Shown one piece after another: positions 1 to 6,126 of a stretch of 29,495 nucleotides of DNA; position 1 is the first letter of the stretch, and every line of letters starts with the position of its first letter. The notes below the pieces were generated by a model. It saw only the letters and a program-made list of their open reading frames with translations. It was not told the origin of the DNA and did not search any database. The stretch comes from SKLM01 sp964450435 (lineage in GTDB: Bacteria > Chloroflexota > Anaerolineae > B4-G1). The stretch lies in contig CAYVCX010000036.1 in assembly GCA_964450435.1 (NCBI GenBank), positions 1 to 29,495 of the forward strand, given 5' to 3'. The translations under genes were made by a program, and so were the position numbers.

Positions 1-1
1 T

Positions 2-83
2 GGGTCGGTGTCCCGAGCGGCAAAGGGGGCGGACTGTAAATCCGCTGGCACAGCCTTCGCAGGTTCGAGTCCTGCCCGGCCCA
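2..83 (+). tRNA. tRNA-Tyr (anticodon GTA)
   Basis: The cloverleaf can be folded by eye. Acceptor arms are 2-8 and 76-82 (one G-U pair), the anticodon stem is 29-33/41-45 with loop CTGTAAA and anticodon GTA at 36-38, and the T arm GCAGG-TTCGAGT-CCTGC lies at 59-75. A long variable arm at 46-58 makes it class II, as expected for bacterial tRNA-Tyr. The discriminator base is A83 and CCA is not encoded. A T-rich stretch follows. The promoter lies outside the window. Confidence 0.95.
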
Positions 84-117
84 CTTTTCCTCTTTTGTTG
101 GTCCCAGCGGCGGTCTC

Positions 118-342
118 GTGAAGACATCACAGAATGGAGAGTTCCGCACCATCACGCCGGCCGTCTGGTACGGAGCTCCCGAGTGGCTCACAATCGAGCA
201 AGCGTGCCATCTATCCGGATGGGACCGGCATTCGATGCGCGAGATTATCACTGAAGGCGGGGTTCATCTTAACAGAGATGGGCTCATTGAGAAGAGAAGC
301 CTTTGCGAGTTCCGGGAGAGTGTGGCGCTGGTTGAGCGTTAG
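118..342 (+). CDS. Small helix-turn-helix (excisionase/MerR-like) protein
   Basis: A 74-residue protein read from a GTG start with only a weak ribosome binding site (GGCGG). The segment EWLTIEQACHLSGWD followed by a basic helix and a short wing (HLNRDGLIEKRSL) fits the small HTH_17/excisionase-type DNA-binding fold, which usually recognises DNA as a single winged helix. No second domain is present. It sits about 35 bp after tRNA-Tyr and just before an intrinsic terminator. tRNA 3' ends are common integration sites, so it could be the remains of an integrated element's excisionase, but no integrase is in the window. The fold assignment is by pattern only. The reading frame is supported by the clean stop before the terminator. 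Confidence 0.55.
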   Translation: MKTSQNGEFRTITPAVWYGAPEWLTIEQACHLSGWDRHSMREIITEGGVHLNRDGLIEKRSLCEFRESVALVER

Positions 343-366
343 GACGACTGACGGTGTGTGACTGAG

Positions 367-395
367 AAGCCCCGTCCTTGTGGCGGGGCTTTTTT
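367..395 (+). terminator. Rho-independent terminator
   Basis: The stem AGCCCCG (368-374) pairs with CGGGGCT (384-390), loop TCCTTGTGG, followed directly by a run of six T. It ends the tRNA-Tyr/HTH transcription unit. Confidence 0.9.
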
Positions 396-892
396 GCTTT
401 CTGGCCAAGGAGAAGATGAGGGGAACAGCTACTTGAGTGCGGCTCAGTCATTAAGGCGTCGGTGGACGAGCCTGTGGCGGAGAAACCCTGAAACTCTGAT
501 GACCCGACAGCGACACCGTCCCGGCGCTCCTGGTCGCTTGCATCCTCGGCTACGGCCCAGCCAGATTCGTGCTGAGCCGGACGCGTCAAGCACGCACGGT
601 GCTGGCGATGCTGACGCGGGGCTCGTGGTCGTGGGCGGAGCCCTGGCCTGGTGGAACCGGTAGGGAAGTGGCAGACGGCCTTGAGGGTGCAACACTGACC
701 GACGGCGCGAGCAGCGACAACTGGCAGACCGAGTGGCGTACGAAGCAGGAAAGGCAAGACGAAGCCGAACGCGATGGCGGCGCGAGAACCCGGCGAGGGG
801 AACGGATCCCCGGCTGCCGAATGGCTCGAGGGCATCGATGACCTGGCGCCGGGGAGTTTCGATCTGTTGAAGGTTATGGTGTTGACTCCCGC
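396..892. other. Unassigned stretch, possibly gene remnants
   Basis: I recognise no gene here. A 40-codon frame from ATG 774 to TGA 896 ends in an acidic, protein-like tail (EWLEGIDDLAPGSFDLLKV), but it has no clear ribosome binding site and its stop runs into the first CGCTGA repeat block. Neighbouring frames give other protein-like but broken stretches, which would fit a decayed gene. No RNA gene or mobile-element end is visible. Confidence 0.35.
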
Positions 893-941
893 CTGAACCG
901 CTGAACTCGCTGAGCGGCGCTGAGAACGCTGAAACGACGGA
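890..941 (+). repeat. CGCTGA phased repeat block A
   Basis: Four exact CGCTGA hexamers start at 899, 908, 918 and 927, so the steps are 9, 10 and 9 bp. A near-match GCCTGA lies at 891. The block ends in GCTGAAACGACGG. It resembles block D (both contain GAACCGCTGAA and CGCTGAAACGRCGG) and is inverted relative to blocks C and E. Confidence 0.75.
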
Positions 942-1048
942 GTGGTTGTCGGGAGTTATGGAAGAGCAGGAAGGCTGCAAGACGTCAGGATTCTTAGTCG
1001 CCTGGGTAAGCGACGGTGCATTGGCTACGTCGATGAGGGCGGGGAAGC

Positions 1049-1101
1049 TCAGCGGGCCAGGGTGGGATCAGCGATTTCAGCGCTGAAGGTGCTGAAACGG
1101 C
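1049..1101 (+). repeat. CGCTGA/TCAGCG repeat block B (back-to-back inverted units)
   Basis: TCAGCG occurs at 1049, 1068 and 1077, then CGCTGA at 1081 and TGCTGA at 1090, ending in GAAACGG. The two orientations meet at 1077-1086 in the perfect palindrome TCAGCGCTGA. The 9-bp steps match the other blocks. It looks like a left-type and a right-type end joined with nothing between them. Confidence 0.7.
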
Positions 1102-1226
1102 CGAGCAGAATCGGAGTCTTCGGGATTGTTAGGAGCAAGAGGTACTGCGAGTCTGCATCGCGGGGTCGCTCGCGGCCGCCCGGGATGCCGGTGGGCAGCG
1201 ACACGGTTCAGCCGACCGGGACAGAA

Positions 1227-1263
1227 TCAGCGCTTTCAGCGATGTTCAGCGTCGTCAGCGATT
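1227..1263 (+). repeat. TCAGCG phased repeat block C, upstream of GxxExxY
   Basis: Four exact TCAGCG hexamers start at 1227, 1236, 1246 and 1255 (steps 9, 10, 9), beginning GAATCAGCGCTTTCAGCG and ending CAGCGATTC. A TAGAAT sequence (1265-1270) and a CAGGAG ribosome binding site (1271-1276) follow directly, so the block sits exactly in the promoter position of the GxxExxY gene. Confidence 0.75.
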
Positions 1264-1282
1264 CTAGAATCAGGAGATGTTG

Positions 1283-1697
1283 ATGAGCCAATCCTACGTA
1301 CGTGACGAATACCTGCTTTCCGCGCTGACGGGTCGCATCATCAAGGGCCGCCAGGGAGGTGCACGAGCACCTCGGCCCAGGCTTTGAGGAAGTGATCTAC
1401 CAGCGGGCCCTGGCGATGGAGATACCCGCTCAGGACCTCGAATTCTCCCGGGAAGTGTGGATCGACGTGACGTACAAGGGCGAGAAAGTCAGGCGTAAGC
1501 GGGTCGACTTCGTCGTCGGGGACGATACCGGCGACGTCCTCGTCGAGATCAAGGCGAAGGCTGGCCTAGCGGAGGTCGATTTCGTCCAGACGCTTTCGCA
1601 TTTGAAGGCGTCGGGACACCAGGTCGCGCTGTTGCTGAACTTCGGCGCGCAGCGGTTGGGGATCAAGCGGATTGTGTATGAGGAAGCAAGGCGGTGA
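1283..1697 (+). pseudogene. GxxExxY family protein (PD-(D/E)XK-like), frameshifted
   Basis: The main body reads VHEHLGPGFEEVIY..., which contains the GxxExxY signature (GFEEVIY), a later VRRKRVDFVV strand, VLVEIKA (E-x-K of a nuclease-like core) and the ending LLLNFG typical of this family (related to PD-(D/E)XK nucleases; function not established). The expected N-terminus (MSQSYVRDEYLLSALTGRIIK) is encoded upstream from ATG 1283 (or ATG 1277), with ribosome binding site AGGAG at 1272-1276. It is in a different frame. One extra G in the GGG at 1345-1347 separates RIIK from AAREVHEHLGPGF and sends the upstream frame to a stop at 1385-1387. Removing that G gives an intact protein of about 137 residues. 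A shorter product from GTG 1359 is possible but would lack the first helix. The gene is bracketed by repeat blocks C and D in inverted orientation. Confidence 0.8.
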
Positions 1698-1708
1698 GGG
1701 CTCTGAAC

Positions 1709-1750
1709 CGCTGAAGGCGCCGATGGCACCACGCTGAGGACGCTGAAACG
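1709..1750 (+). repeat. CGCTGA phased repeat block D, downstream of GxxExxY
   Basis: CGCTGA occurs at 1709, 1732 and 1741 with a one-mismatch copy (CGCCGA) at 1718. The block starts only 12 bp after the GxxExxY stop and ends CGCTGAAACGGCGG. It is the inverted counterpart of block C, so the gene lies between two inverted arrays, like a unit with long imperfect terminal repeats. Confidence 0.7.
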
Positions 1751-1866
1751 GCGGGCACTGGGCGGAACCAATGGGTGATCAGGAAGGTCGAGGGGTATCC
1801 AGGCCTTAGTCGCTTGGGTTGTTGGTAGGCGATATCGGTGGGATGGCTCGGTCGGCGTGGGGTGAA

Positions 1867-1909
1867 TCAGCGGTTTCAGCGGCATTCAGCGTGAGCAGCG
1901 CTTTCAGCG
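1867..1909 (+). repeat. TCAGCG phased repeat block E, upstream of AbiEi-like gene
   Basis: TCAGCG occurs at 1867, 1876, 1886 and 1904 with a degenerate copy (GCAGCG) at 1895, giving steps of 9, 10, 9 and 9. The text (GAATCAGCGGTTTCAGCG...TTCAGCGATTC) closely matches block C. Its last unit lies at the -35 position of the next gene's likely promoter. Confidence 0.75.
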
Positions 1910-1930
1910 ATTCGAGAGTTGTGTTATACT
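1902..1930 (+). promoter_or_regulatory. Putative promoter of the AbiEi-like gene, embedded in repeat block E
   Basis: A -10 hexamer TATACT at 1925-1930 lies 17 bp after TTTCAG (1902-1907), which belongs to the last TCAGCG unit. The -35 match is weak, so a protein bound to the repeats would be well placed to control it. Confidence 0.45.
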
Positions 1931-1965
1931 ATGCGTCACGAAATCATGGCGTAGGAGTGTGTTTC

Positions 1966-3366
1966 GTGTCTCAAACTATAACCGGCCTGGATCCCAAAGA
2001 AGCGGAGTTTCTGATCGCCCTTGCCTCGCAGGACAGGCGGATCTTCACTATCGAGCAGGCCCGCGAGTTCTGGGGGGACGCTGCCTATACCACGAACGTC
2101 TTGGGGCACCTCGAAAGGGGCGGGTGGCTTCACCGTCTCGAGCGCGGCACCTACCTGATTGTCCCTCTGGAAGCAGGACCGGATCGCGCCTGGTCCGCGA
2201 GTGCAGTGGTGATCGCTCCGTACCTGATCGAGCCGGCCGCCATCGCCTACTGGTCGGCGCTCCACCATTGGCACATGACCGAGCAGGTTCCCCGCACCGT
2301 CTTCGTTCAATCGACGTCCCGCAAGCACCAGCGCCGGAAAGACATCCTGGGCGTGTCCTACCGCTTCGTCACCGTCGTCGAGTCCAAGTTCTTTGGGGTC
2401 GTGGAGCGCACGCTCGATGGTCAGCCGATCAGCGTCACCGATCGAGAGAAGACGCTGGTGGACGCCGCCGACCGCCCAGCTCTGAGCGGGGGGATCGCTC
2501 AGCTCGCCCAGGCCTTGCACGCGGCGTGGAGCGATCTCGACCCAGGTCGGCTCGAAGGCTATCTCGACCAGTGGCCCACCGGCAGCCCTAAGAAGCGCAT
2601 CGGCTATCTGGTGGAGAGCCTGAAGCTTCCGTTCCCGAATCGGGACGAGCGGCTGGCGCGCTGGCGCGGCTCCCTGTCCTCCGGCATCGTCGCGCTCGAA
2701 CCGGGGCGTGGTACAAGGGAAGGGCGCATCGTCACTCGCTGGGGGCTCCGCGTCAACGTCGACGAGAGGTGGCGTCGCAGATTACGTGCCGTGATGGCAG
2801 ACCACCAGCGGGAGGAGGCCGGTGCGACGGAGCGCCGACCGCGGGCCGCGGCGGTCGCTGAAGAAGAGGAGCTAGTCGCGGAACTGGGACTCCTGGGTAT
2901 CCGCTATCTGTCGCGTCAGTCCTCCTATCAGGCCAGCCAGGTGCGGTCCCCGGAACGACTCCTGGCCGATCTGGTGAGGCAGCCGCACGCCCGCGTCCGC
3001 ACAGCTGTGATTGCGCTCCTTCTATCCCATCCCGAGTACGCTGAGGCCGTGCCTGCCGCATTGAGACAGCTTGGCCCTCGAGATCGCTTGACGTTGCAGG
3101 CTCTCTACACGGCAGCCGTGCTTCTCCAACGGGAGTACGTGGATCGTCTGCGCCCTGTCGTCGGCGAGCGCTGGCGATGGCTGCCCGACCTACTATCGGA
3201 CGAACTGGGTTTGCCTGCCGTGGGACTGCCCCGCGAGAAGTTGGAACTGCTCGATCTTGAGATGCGGTATCGAACAGGGGCGATGGTCAATTGGACCGGC
3301 ACGTATGAGGCGGTCGTCGAGACGCTGATACGGGATTGGGAAAGGCAGGCTGCGTGGAACCGGTGA
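1966..3366 (+). CDS. AbiEi-like antitoxin/transcriptional regulator with long C-terminal extension
   Basis: A protein of 466 residues from GTG 1966, chosen because AGGAG (1953-1957) lies 8 nt upstream and the reading frame before it runs through repeat block E. The first ~65 residues form a winged-helix-like region (FTIEQAREFWG...LERGGWLHRLERGTYLI). The next ~200 match the AbiEi type IV antitoxin pattern: IAYWSALHHWHMTEQVP, a VFVQST strand, FFGV, VTDREKTLVDA and a KKRIGYLVESL helix. AbiEi proteins repress their own operon and counter the AbiEii nucleotidyltransferase toxin. Residues ~268-466 are an extra, mainly helical domain that I do not recognise; usual AbiEi proteins are roughly 200-280 residues. 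The stop overlaps the start of the nucleotidyltransferase gene, so the two are co-translated. The AbiEi assignment is by pattern. Confidence 0.7.
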   Translation: MSQTITGLDPKEAEFLIALASQDRRIFTIEQAREFWGDAAYTTNVLGHLERGGWLHRLERGTYLIVPLEAGPDRAWSASAVVIAPYLIEPAAIAYWSALHHWHMTEQVPRTVFVQSTSRKHQRRKDILGVSYRFVTVVESKFFGVVERTLDGQPISVTDREKTLVDAADRPALSGGIAQLAQALHAAWSDLDPGRLEGYLDQWPTGSPKKRIGYLVESLKLPFPNRDERLARWRGSLSSGIVALEPGRGTREGRIVTRWGLRVNVDERWRRRLRAVMADHQREEAGATERRPRAAAVAEEEELVAELGLLGIRYLSRQSSYQASQVRSPERLLADLVRQPHARVRTAVIALLLSHPEYAEAVPAALRQLGPRDRLTLQALYTAAVLLQREYVDRLRPVVGERWRWLPDLLSDELGLPAVGLPREKLELLDLEMRYRTGAMVNWTGTYEAVVETLIRDWERQAAWNR

Positions 3367-3896
3367 CTGTGGCTACTCTCCGGGAGTTCCTCCGAAGGCT
3401 CGGCGAGCGTTACGGCGGGCAAGGAGACCTCTATCTGCTGGGAGGCAGCGCTCTCTGTCTGTTGGGCAGTCCCCGCACGACGGTGGACGTCGACTATACG
3501 TTCGAGCCAGAGACGTCTGCCGCCGGGAGATTTGAGACGGCGATCGCGGAGTTGGCTGCCGACATGCACCTCGACGTGGAAGCAGTGCCGATCGCCGAAT
3601 TTGTCCCCTTGCCGCCGCAGGCCTATGAGCGAAGACGACTGGTCGGTCGGTATGACGGACTGAGCGTGTATGTCTTCGATCTCTATACGATTGCACTCAG
3701 CAAGATTGCCCGTGGATTCGAGACAGATTTGGAAGATGTCATGTTCATGCTAGACGAGGGATTGATCGAGTTCGAGGAGTTGGAGGGCTATTTTCACGCC
3801 GTCCTTCCCGACGCCGCCAAAGCCGACATCATTCCCGACGAGTTCCGGGATCACTTCGAGGAAGTGCGCCGCAGGTTTGGAGAGAGCGGCCTATGA
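3363..3896 (+). CDS. Nucleotidyltransferase-fold protein (DUF6036/AbiEii-like), probable toxin partner
   Basis: A 177-residue protein. The motif LLGGSALCLLGSPRTTVDVD carries the GG-S (residues 27-29) and D-x-D (Asp42, Asp44) signature of polymerase-beta-type nucleotidyltransferases such as AbiEii/MNT and DUF6036. The later LYTIALSKIARGFETDLEDV helix resembles the C-terminal part of such enzymes. I chose GTG 3363 because it makes a 4-nt GTGA overlap with the upstream AbiEi-like stop and gives an MTVATLREFL N-terminus. GTG 3354 is an alternative. Family enzymes transfer nucleotides to RNA or protein targets; the target here is unknown. At ~177 residues it is shorter than canonical AbiEii toxins (~300), so it may be a minimal variant. 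Confidence 0.75.
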   Translation: MTVATLREFLRRLGERYGGQGDLYLLGGSALCLLGSPRTTVDVDYTFEPETSAAGRFETAIAELAADMHLDVEAVPIAEFVPLPPQAYERRRLVGRYDGLSVYVFDLYTIALSKIARGFETDLEDVMFMLDEGLIEFEELEGYFHAVLPDAAKADIIPDEFRDHFEEVRRRFGESGL

Positions 3897-3991
3897 CCCA
3901 ACCCACAACCCACATCACCACCTCCGGAGGCCTCATATCCGCCGCCTTCATCGACAAGGTTCTCAAGACCTGTCAGGTGTCGAAAACCTGA
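3893..3991 (+). pseudogene. Short ORF ending at a REP-like hairpin, probable 5' gene remnant
   Basis: ATG 3893 overlaps the nucleotidyltransferase stop by 4 nt (ATGA), as expected for the third gene of an operon. After ~30 codons (starting MTQPTTHITTSGGLISAAF) the frame runs into the inverted repeat at 3986-4032 and stops inside it. The opening resembles N-termini of some restriction/modification methylases, but that is a weak impression. After the hairpin a frame ending NELPWVRVLDVAQ (stop 4084-4086) could be the other end of the same gene. Confidence 0.4.
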
Positions 3992-4032
3992 CACACCAAT
4001 TCCCCTCCATCAGGGAAATTGGTGTGTCAGGT
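3968..4032. repeat. REP-like inverted repeat / large hairpin
   Basis: ACCTGACACACCAATT (3986-4001) and its exact complement (4017-4032) form a 16-bp perfect stem, extended by CCC/GGG past one bulged A. A smaller palindrome ACCTGTCAGGT (3968-3978) lies just upstream and shares the CAGGT/ACCTG core. There is no T tract, so it is not a typical terminator. The layout suggests a dispersed palindromic element inserted into the ORF. Confidence 0.75.
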
Positions 4033-4102
4033 CTAAAGCGGGGGAACGAGCTGCCCTGGGTGCGGGTTCTCGACGTCGCCCAATGACTGAAAGGAAGACT
4101 TT

Positions 4103-4654
4103 GTGTATCTGATTCCGTTCTACATCGTGGAGCCGGAGCTCGCCGCCGAGGAGACCCGGGTCATGCACCTGCTCGCTGAGCAGGACGGGCTGCCTGTGGG
4201 GACGTACGGCCTCCTGGAGCATTACTGCCCTGACCCCGACTGCGATTGTCGTCGCGTGATGCTCACCGTCGTAAGGGAGGACGATCCGACGCGCTCCCTC
4301 GTCTCCATCAACTACGCCTTCGACCGCGACGATCCGATGCCCGGTCCGTTTATCGACCGCATGAATCGGCAGAGCAAGCACGCCGAGACCCTGCTCAAGC
4401 TCGTGAAGGACGCCGTGCTGACTGAATCGGGCTACCTGGCCCGCCTGGAGCACCACTACGCCCTGGTCAAGCAGGCTGCCTCCGATCCCAAGCACCCGGC
4501 CTACGATGAGTTGCAGGAGCTGATGGAAGAGAGCCCCGAGCACGTGCTCCACCGGCCGGTCGCTTCGCAGACCGACTCGGTCGGCCGCAACGACGCGTGT
4601 CCCTGCGGCAGCGGGAGGAAGTACAAGCACTGCTGTATGCGGAAGGGTCGGTGA
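4103..4654 (+). CDS. SEC-C motif domain protein
   Basis: A 183-residue protein from GTG 4103, with GGAAG at 4093-4097 as ribosome binding site. The last ~24 residues (GRNDACPCGSGRKYKHCC) are a textbook SEC-C zinc-binding motif, as at the end of SecA and many small proteins. The N-terminal half contains a second cysteine cluster (HYCPDPDCDCRRV, residues ~48-60), which could bind another metal. The middle is predicted helical (MNRQSKHAETLLKLV). SEC-C proteins often act as adaptors or are found among mobile and defence genes, but no specific activity can be assigned. A GNRA-like stem-loop begins at its stop codon. Confidence 0.75.
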   Translation: MYLIPFYIVEPELAAEETRVMHLLAEQDGLPVGTYGLLEHYCPDPDCDCRRVMLTVVREDDPTRSLVSINYAFDRDDPMPGPFIDRMNRQSKHAETLLKLVKDAVLTESGYLARLEHHYALVKQAASDPKHPAYDELQELMEESPEHVLHRPVASQTDSVGRNDACPCGSGRKYKHCCMRKGR

Positions 4655-4669
4655 GAGTCGCGAGACTCT
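4654..4669 (+). terminator. Short hairpin at the SEC-C gene end
   Basis: AGAGTC (4654-4659) and GACTCT (4664-4669) pair perfectly around a GCGA tetraloop beginning at the last base of the stop codon. No T tract follows, so it may only stabilise the mRNA end. Confidence 0.35.
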
Positions 4670-4804
4670 GTAGCGTCCGGACTCCGGAAATCTGCAGCAG
4701 CGGTGTGTTCGACGAGATCGTCCTCATCTGAAGGCAGCAGGCCCGTGAAGCCCACTCTGCAAGGCTTCCGAGCTCTACCTCACCACACGAGGACGCCGTC
4801 GACG

Positions 4805-5253
4805 ATGAACCCGTGTGAGACCCTAGAGAGCGTGCAGCAGGACTACCTCACGTACGTGCGCACGTTCCAGCGGTTCGAGAACCCGCGCATCCAGGAGTGA
4901 GTCACGGACCGTATCGAGCACGGCACCCGGTTCCAACGCTGCACGCGTTCCTCTCCCAGGGCGCGCCATCGCCGCGTGCCTCGAAGATGCCTCAACAGGC
5001 CCTTTGACAAGCCCTTCGGCGACACTCAGGGCAGGCTCGAGCCAGCGCTCAGCGCGGGGCCCACATCCCAACAACCGTGGCGAGGGGGTCTGCTCGATCT
5101 ACGCCGAGCAGGGGCGTGAGGGTGACACCTTCCCCCTCGTCTTCTGCCGGGCCGGCGGGCAGGAGTACTGGAGCGTGGCCGTCGATCAGGACAGCGGCCT
5201 CCGTCCGGCGAACGTGGACGACGTCGAGGCCGAGGCGCGGCGGGGAGGAACCG
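4805..5253 (+). pseudogene. Remnant of a large DEAD/DEAH-type helicase gene
   Basis: ATG 4805 starts a peptide (MNPCETLESVQQDYLTYV, then FQRFENPRIQE) that resembles the N-terminus of very large Chloroflexota-type DEAD/DEAH helicases. It stops at TGA 4898-4900, where a Trp codon is expected. Reading through gives VTDRIEHGTRF, which continues the same pattern. After ~170 bp, in another frame, 5100-5220 encodes IYAEQGREGDTFPLVFCRAG and GQEYWSVAVDQ, resembling an internal part of the same family. Almost all of the helicase core is missing. The gap contains a dispersed palindromic repeat (5001-5035). The pieces therefore look like one gene lost by nonsense mutation plus a large deletion. Family assignment is from memory of similar sequences and needs a search. 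Confidence 0.55.
5001..5035. repeat. Dispersed palindromic repeat (CCCTTCGGC...CTCAGGGC type)
   Basis: CCCTTTGACAAGCCCTTCGG followed by CGACACTCAGGGCAGGCTCG contains GCCCT (5011-5015) against AGGGC (5028-5032). This text, and its minus-strand translation EPALSVAEGLVKG, belongs to a repeat type found scattered between genes in many environmental genomes. It lies in the deleted middle of the helicase remnant. Confidence 0.5.
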
Positions 5254-5279
5254 GCTCTTCCAAGAGACAGGCGATCGGT

Positions 5280-5546
5280 TCAGGACGGCAGGCGGCGGGA
5301 GGGGAGGCGTTGGGGCCCGGCCTCGTCCCATTCGGAGTCGCGGAGCGCGCGGAGCCAGAGGAGGGGAGGTCCGATCCAGACACAGATACCCAGGCCAATC
5401 ATGAGGACTCCTACCCCGCCGTGAACATCGAGGGACAGCCCGTGGTCGGCGACCGCGTAGATGCCAGCGGCAGAACAAAGGGTCGAGAGGAGAATGGTGA
5501 GGACAGATACGACGATCGCCACAGTCAGCCGAGACTGGTGTTTCAC
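5280..5546 (-). CDS. Small two-helix membrane protein
   Basis: An 88-residue protein read from GTG 5546, with a good GGAGGT ribosome binding site just upstream. It has two hydrophobic segments, residues ~8-31 (LTVAIVVSVLTILLSTLCSA) and ~44-66 (GVGVLMIGLGICVWIGPPLL), followed by a charged, Arg/Pro-rich tail of about 20 residues. No family is recognised. It is the last gene of the minus-strand housekeeping array, 109 nt after nusB, and may share its transcript. The downstream side abuts the helicase remnant with no recognisable terminator. Confidence 0.6.
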   Translation of the reverse strand: MKHQSRLTVAIVVSVLTILLSTLCSAAGIYAVADHGLSLDVHGGVGVLMIGLGICVWIGPPLLWLRALRDSEWDEAGPQRLPSRRLPS

Positions 5547-5655
5547 TGATAACCTCCAGGTCGGGAATGAGCCCTCGTCGTCACAGCGCAGGGGAGAATC
5601 ACAGGGACGATCAAAGTGAAAACGAGTCCCGAGAGACTGTCGCCGGCAAACTCCA

Positions 5656-6126
5656 CTAGGCCTCCGGTTCGAGATTCTGTGCAGCTTTGGCGATAGCGTC
5701 TTTGCGCTGCACGAGGCTACCGAGGACTCCATTGACGAAGCGAGGGGCGCTGTCGGAGCCGAACCACTTAGCGAGCTCAACCGCCTCATTGATAGCAACT
5801 TTGACAGGGGTTCTGCCGTCAATGGCAAACTCGAAGACGGCCATACGCAGGATATTGCGATCGATGTAGGCCATCTGATCGAGAGGCCACTCAGGGGCAT
5901 ACTGGTGGATGAAGTCGTCGAGCACATCGCGATGCTCAAGGACGCCCTCTACCAGATGGCGGGCGAAGTCCGCATAGGGAGGAGGCACGGGATTCTCGGA
6001 TAAGGAGCGATGAAGGACCACGGCAGCCGGGTGGGAGGCACAGTCAACCTCGTACAGCACCTGCAGTGCGACGACCCGAGCCCGGCGCCGGCCCTTCAAT
6101 GCCCGGACCTCCCGTCCGTCGTTCAC
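5656..6126 (-). CDS. nusB: Transcription antitermination protein NusB
   Basis: A 156-residue protein with the NusB fold pattern: RRRARVVALQVLYEVDCA near the N-terminus, then FARHLVEGVLEHRDVLDDFI, WPLDQMAYIDRNILRMAVFE, and the conserved ending AINEAVELAKWFGSDSAPRF-VNGVLGSL. NusB binds boxA RNA with NusE (S10) and supports rRNA antitermination. The GTG start overlaps the upstream Asp23-family stop by 4 nt (GTGA), so translation is coupled. An Asp23 (YqhY-type) gene directly before nusB is also the arrangement in Bacillus. Length is normal (~130-160). Confidence 0.95.
   Translation of the reverse strand: MNDGREVRALKGRRRARVVALQVLYEVDCASHPAAVVLHRSLSENPVPPPYADFARHLVEGVLEHRDVLDDFIHQYAPEWPLDQMAYIDRNILRMAVFEFAIDGRTPVKVAINEAVELAKWFGSDSAPRFVNGVLGSLVQRKDAIAKAAQNLEPEA

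Noticed and set aside
890..1910. Repeat blocks as a CRISPR array
   Set aside because: Units are 6 bp with 3-4 bp gaps in both orientations; there are no spacers of CRISPR length and no cas genes.
3986..4032. The large hairpin as a Rho-independent terminator
   Set aside because: The stem is followed by CTAAAGCGGG with no T tract on the plus strand, so a dispersed palindrome is more likely.
5004..5549. A 181-codon plus-strand frame
   Set aside because: Its first part is a dispersed repeat plus helicase remnant and its second part is antisense to a membrane protein, so it is not one gene.
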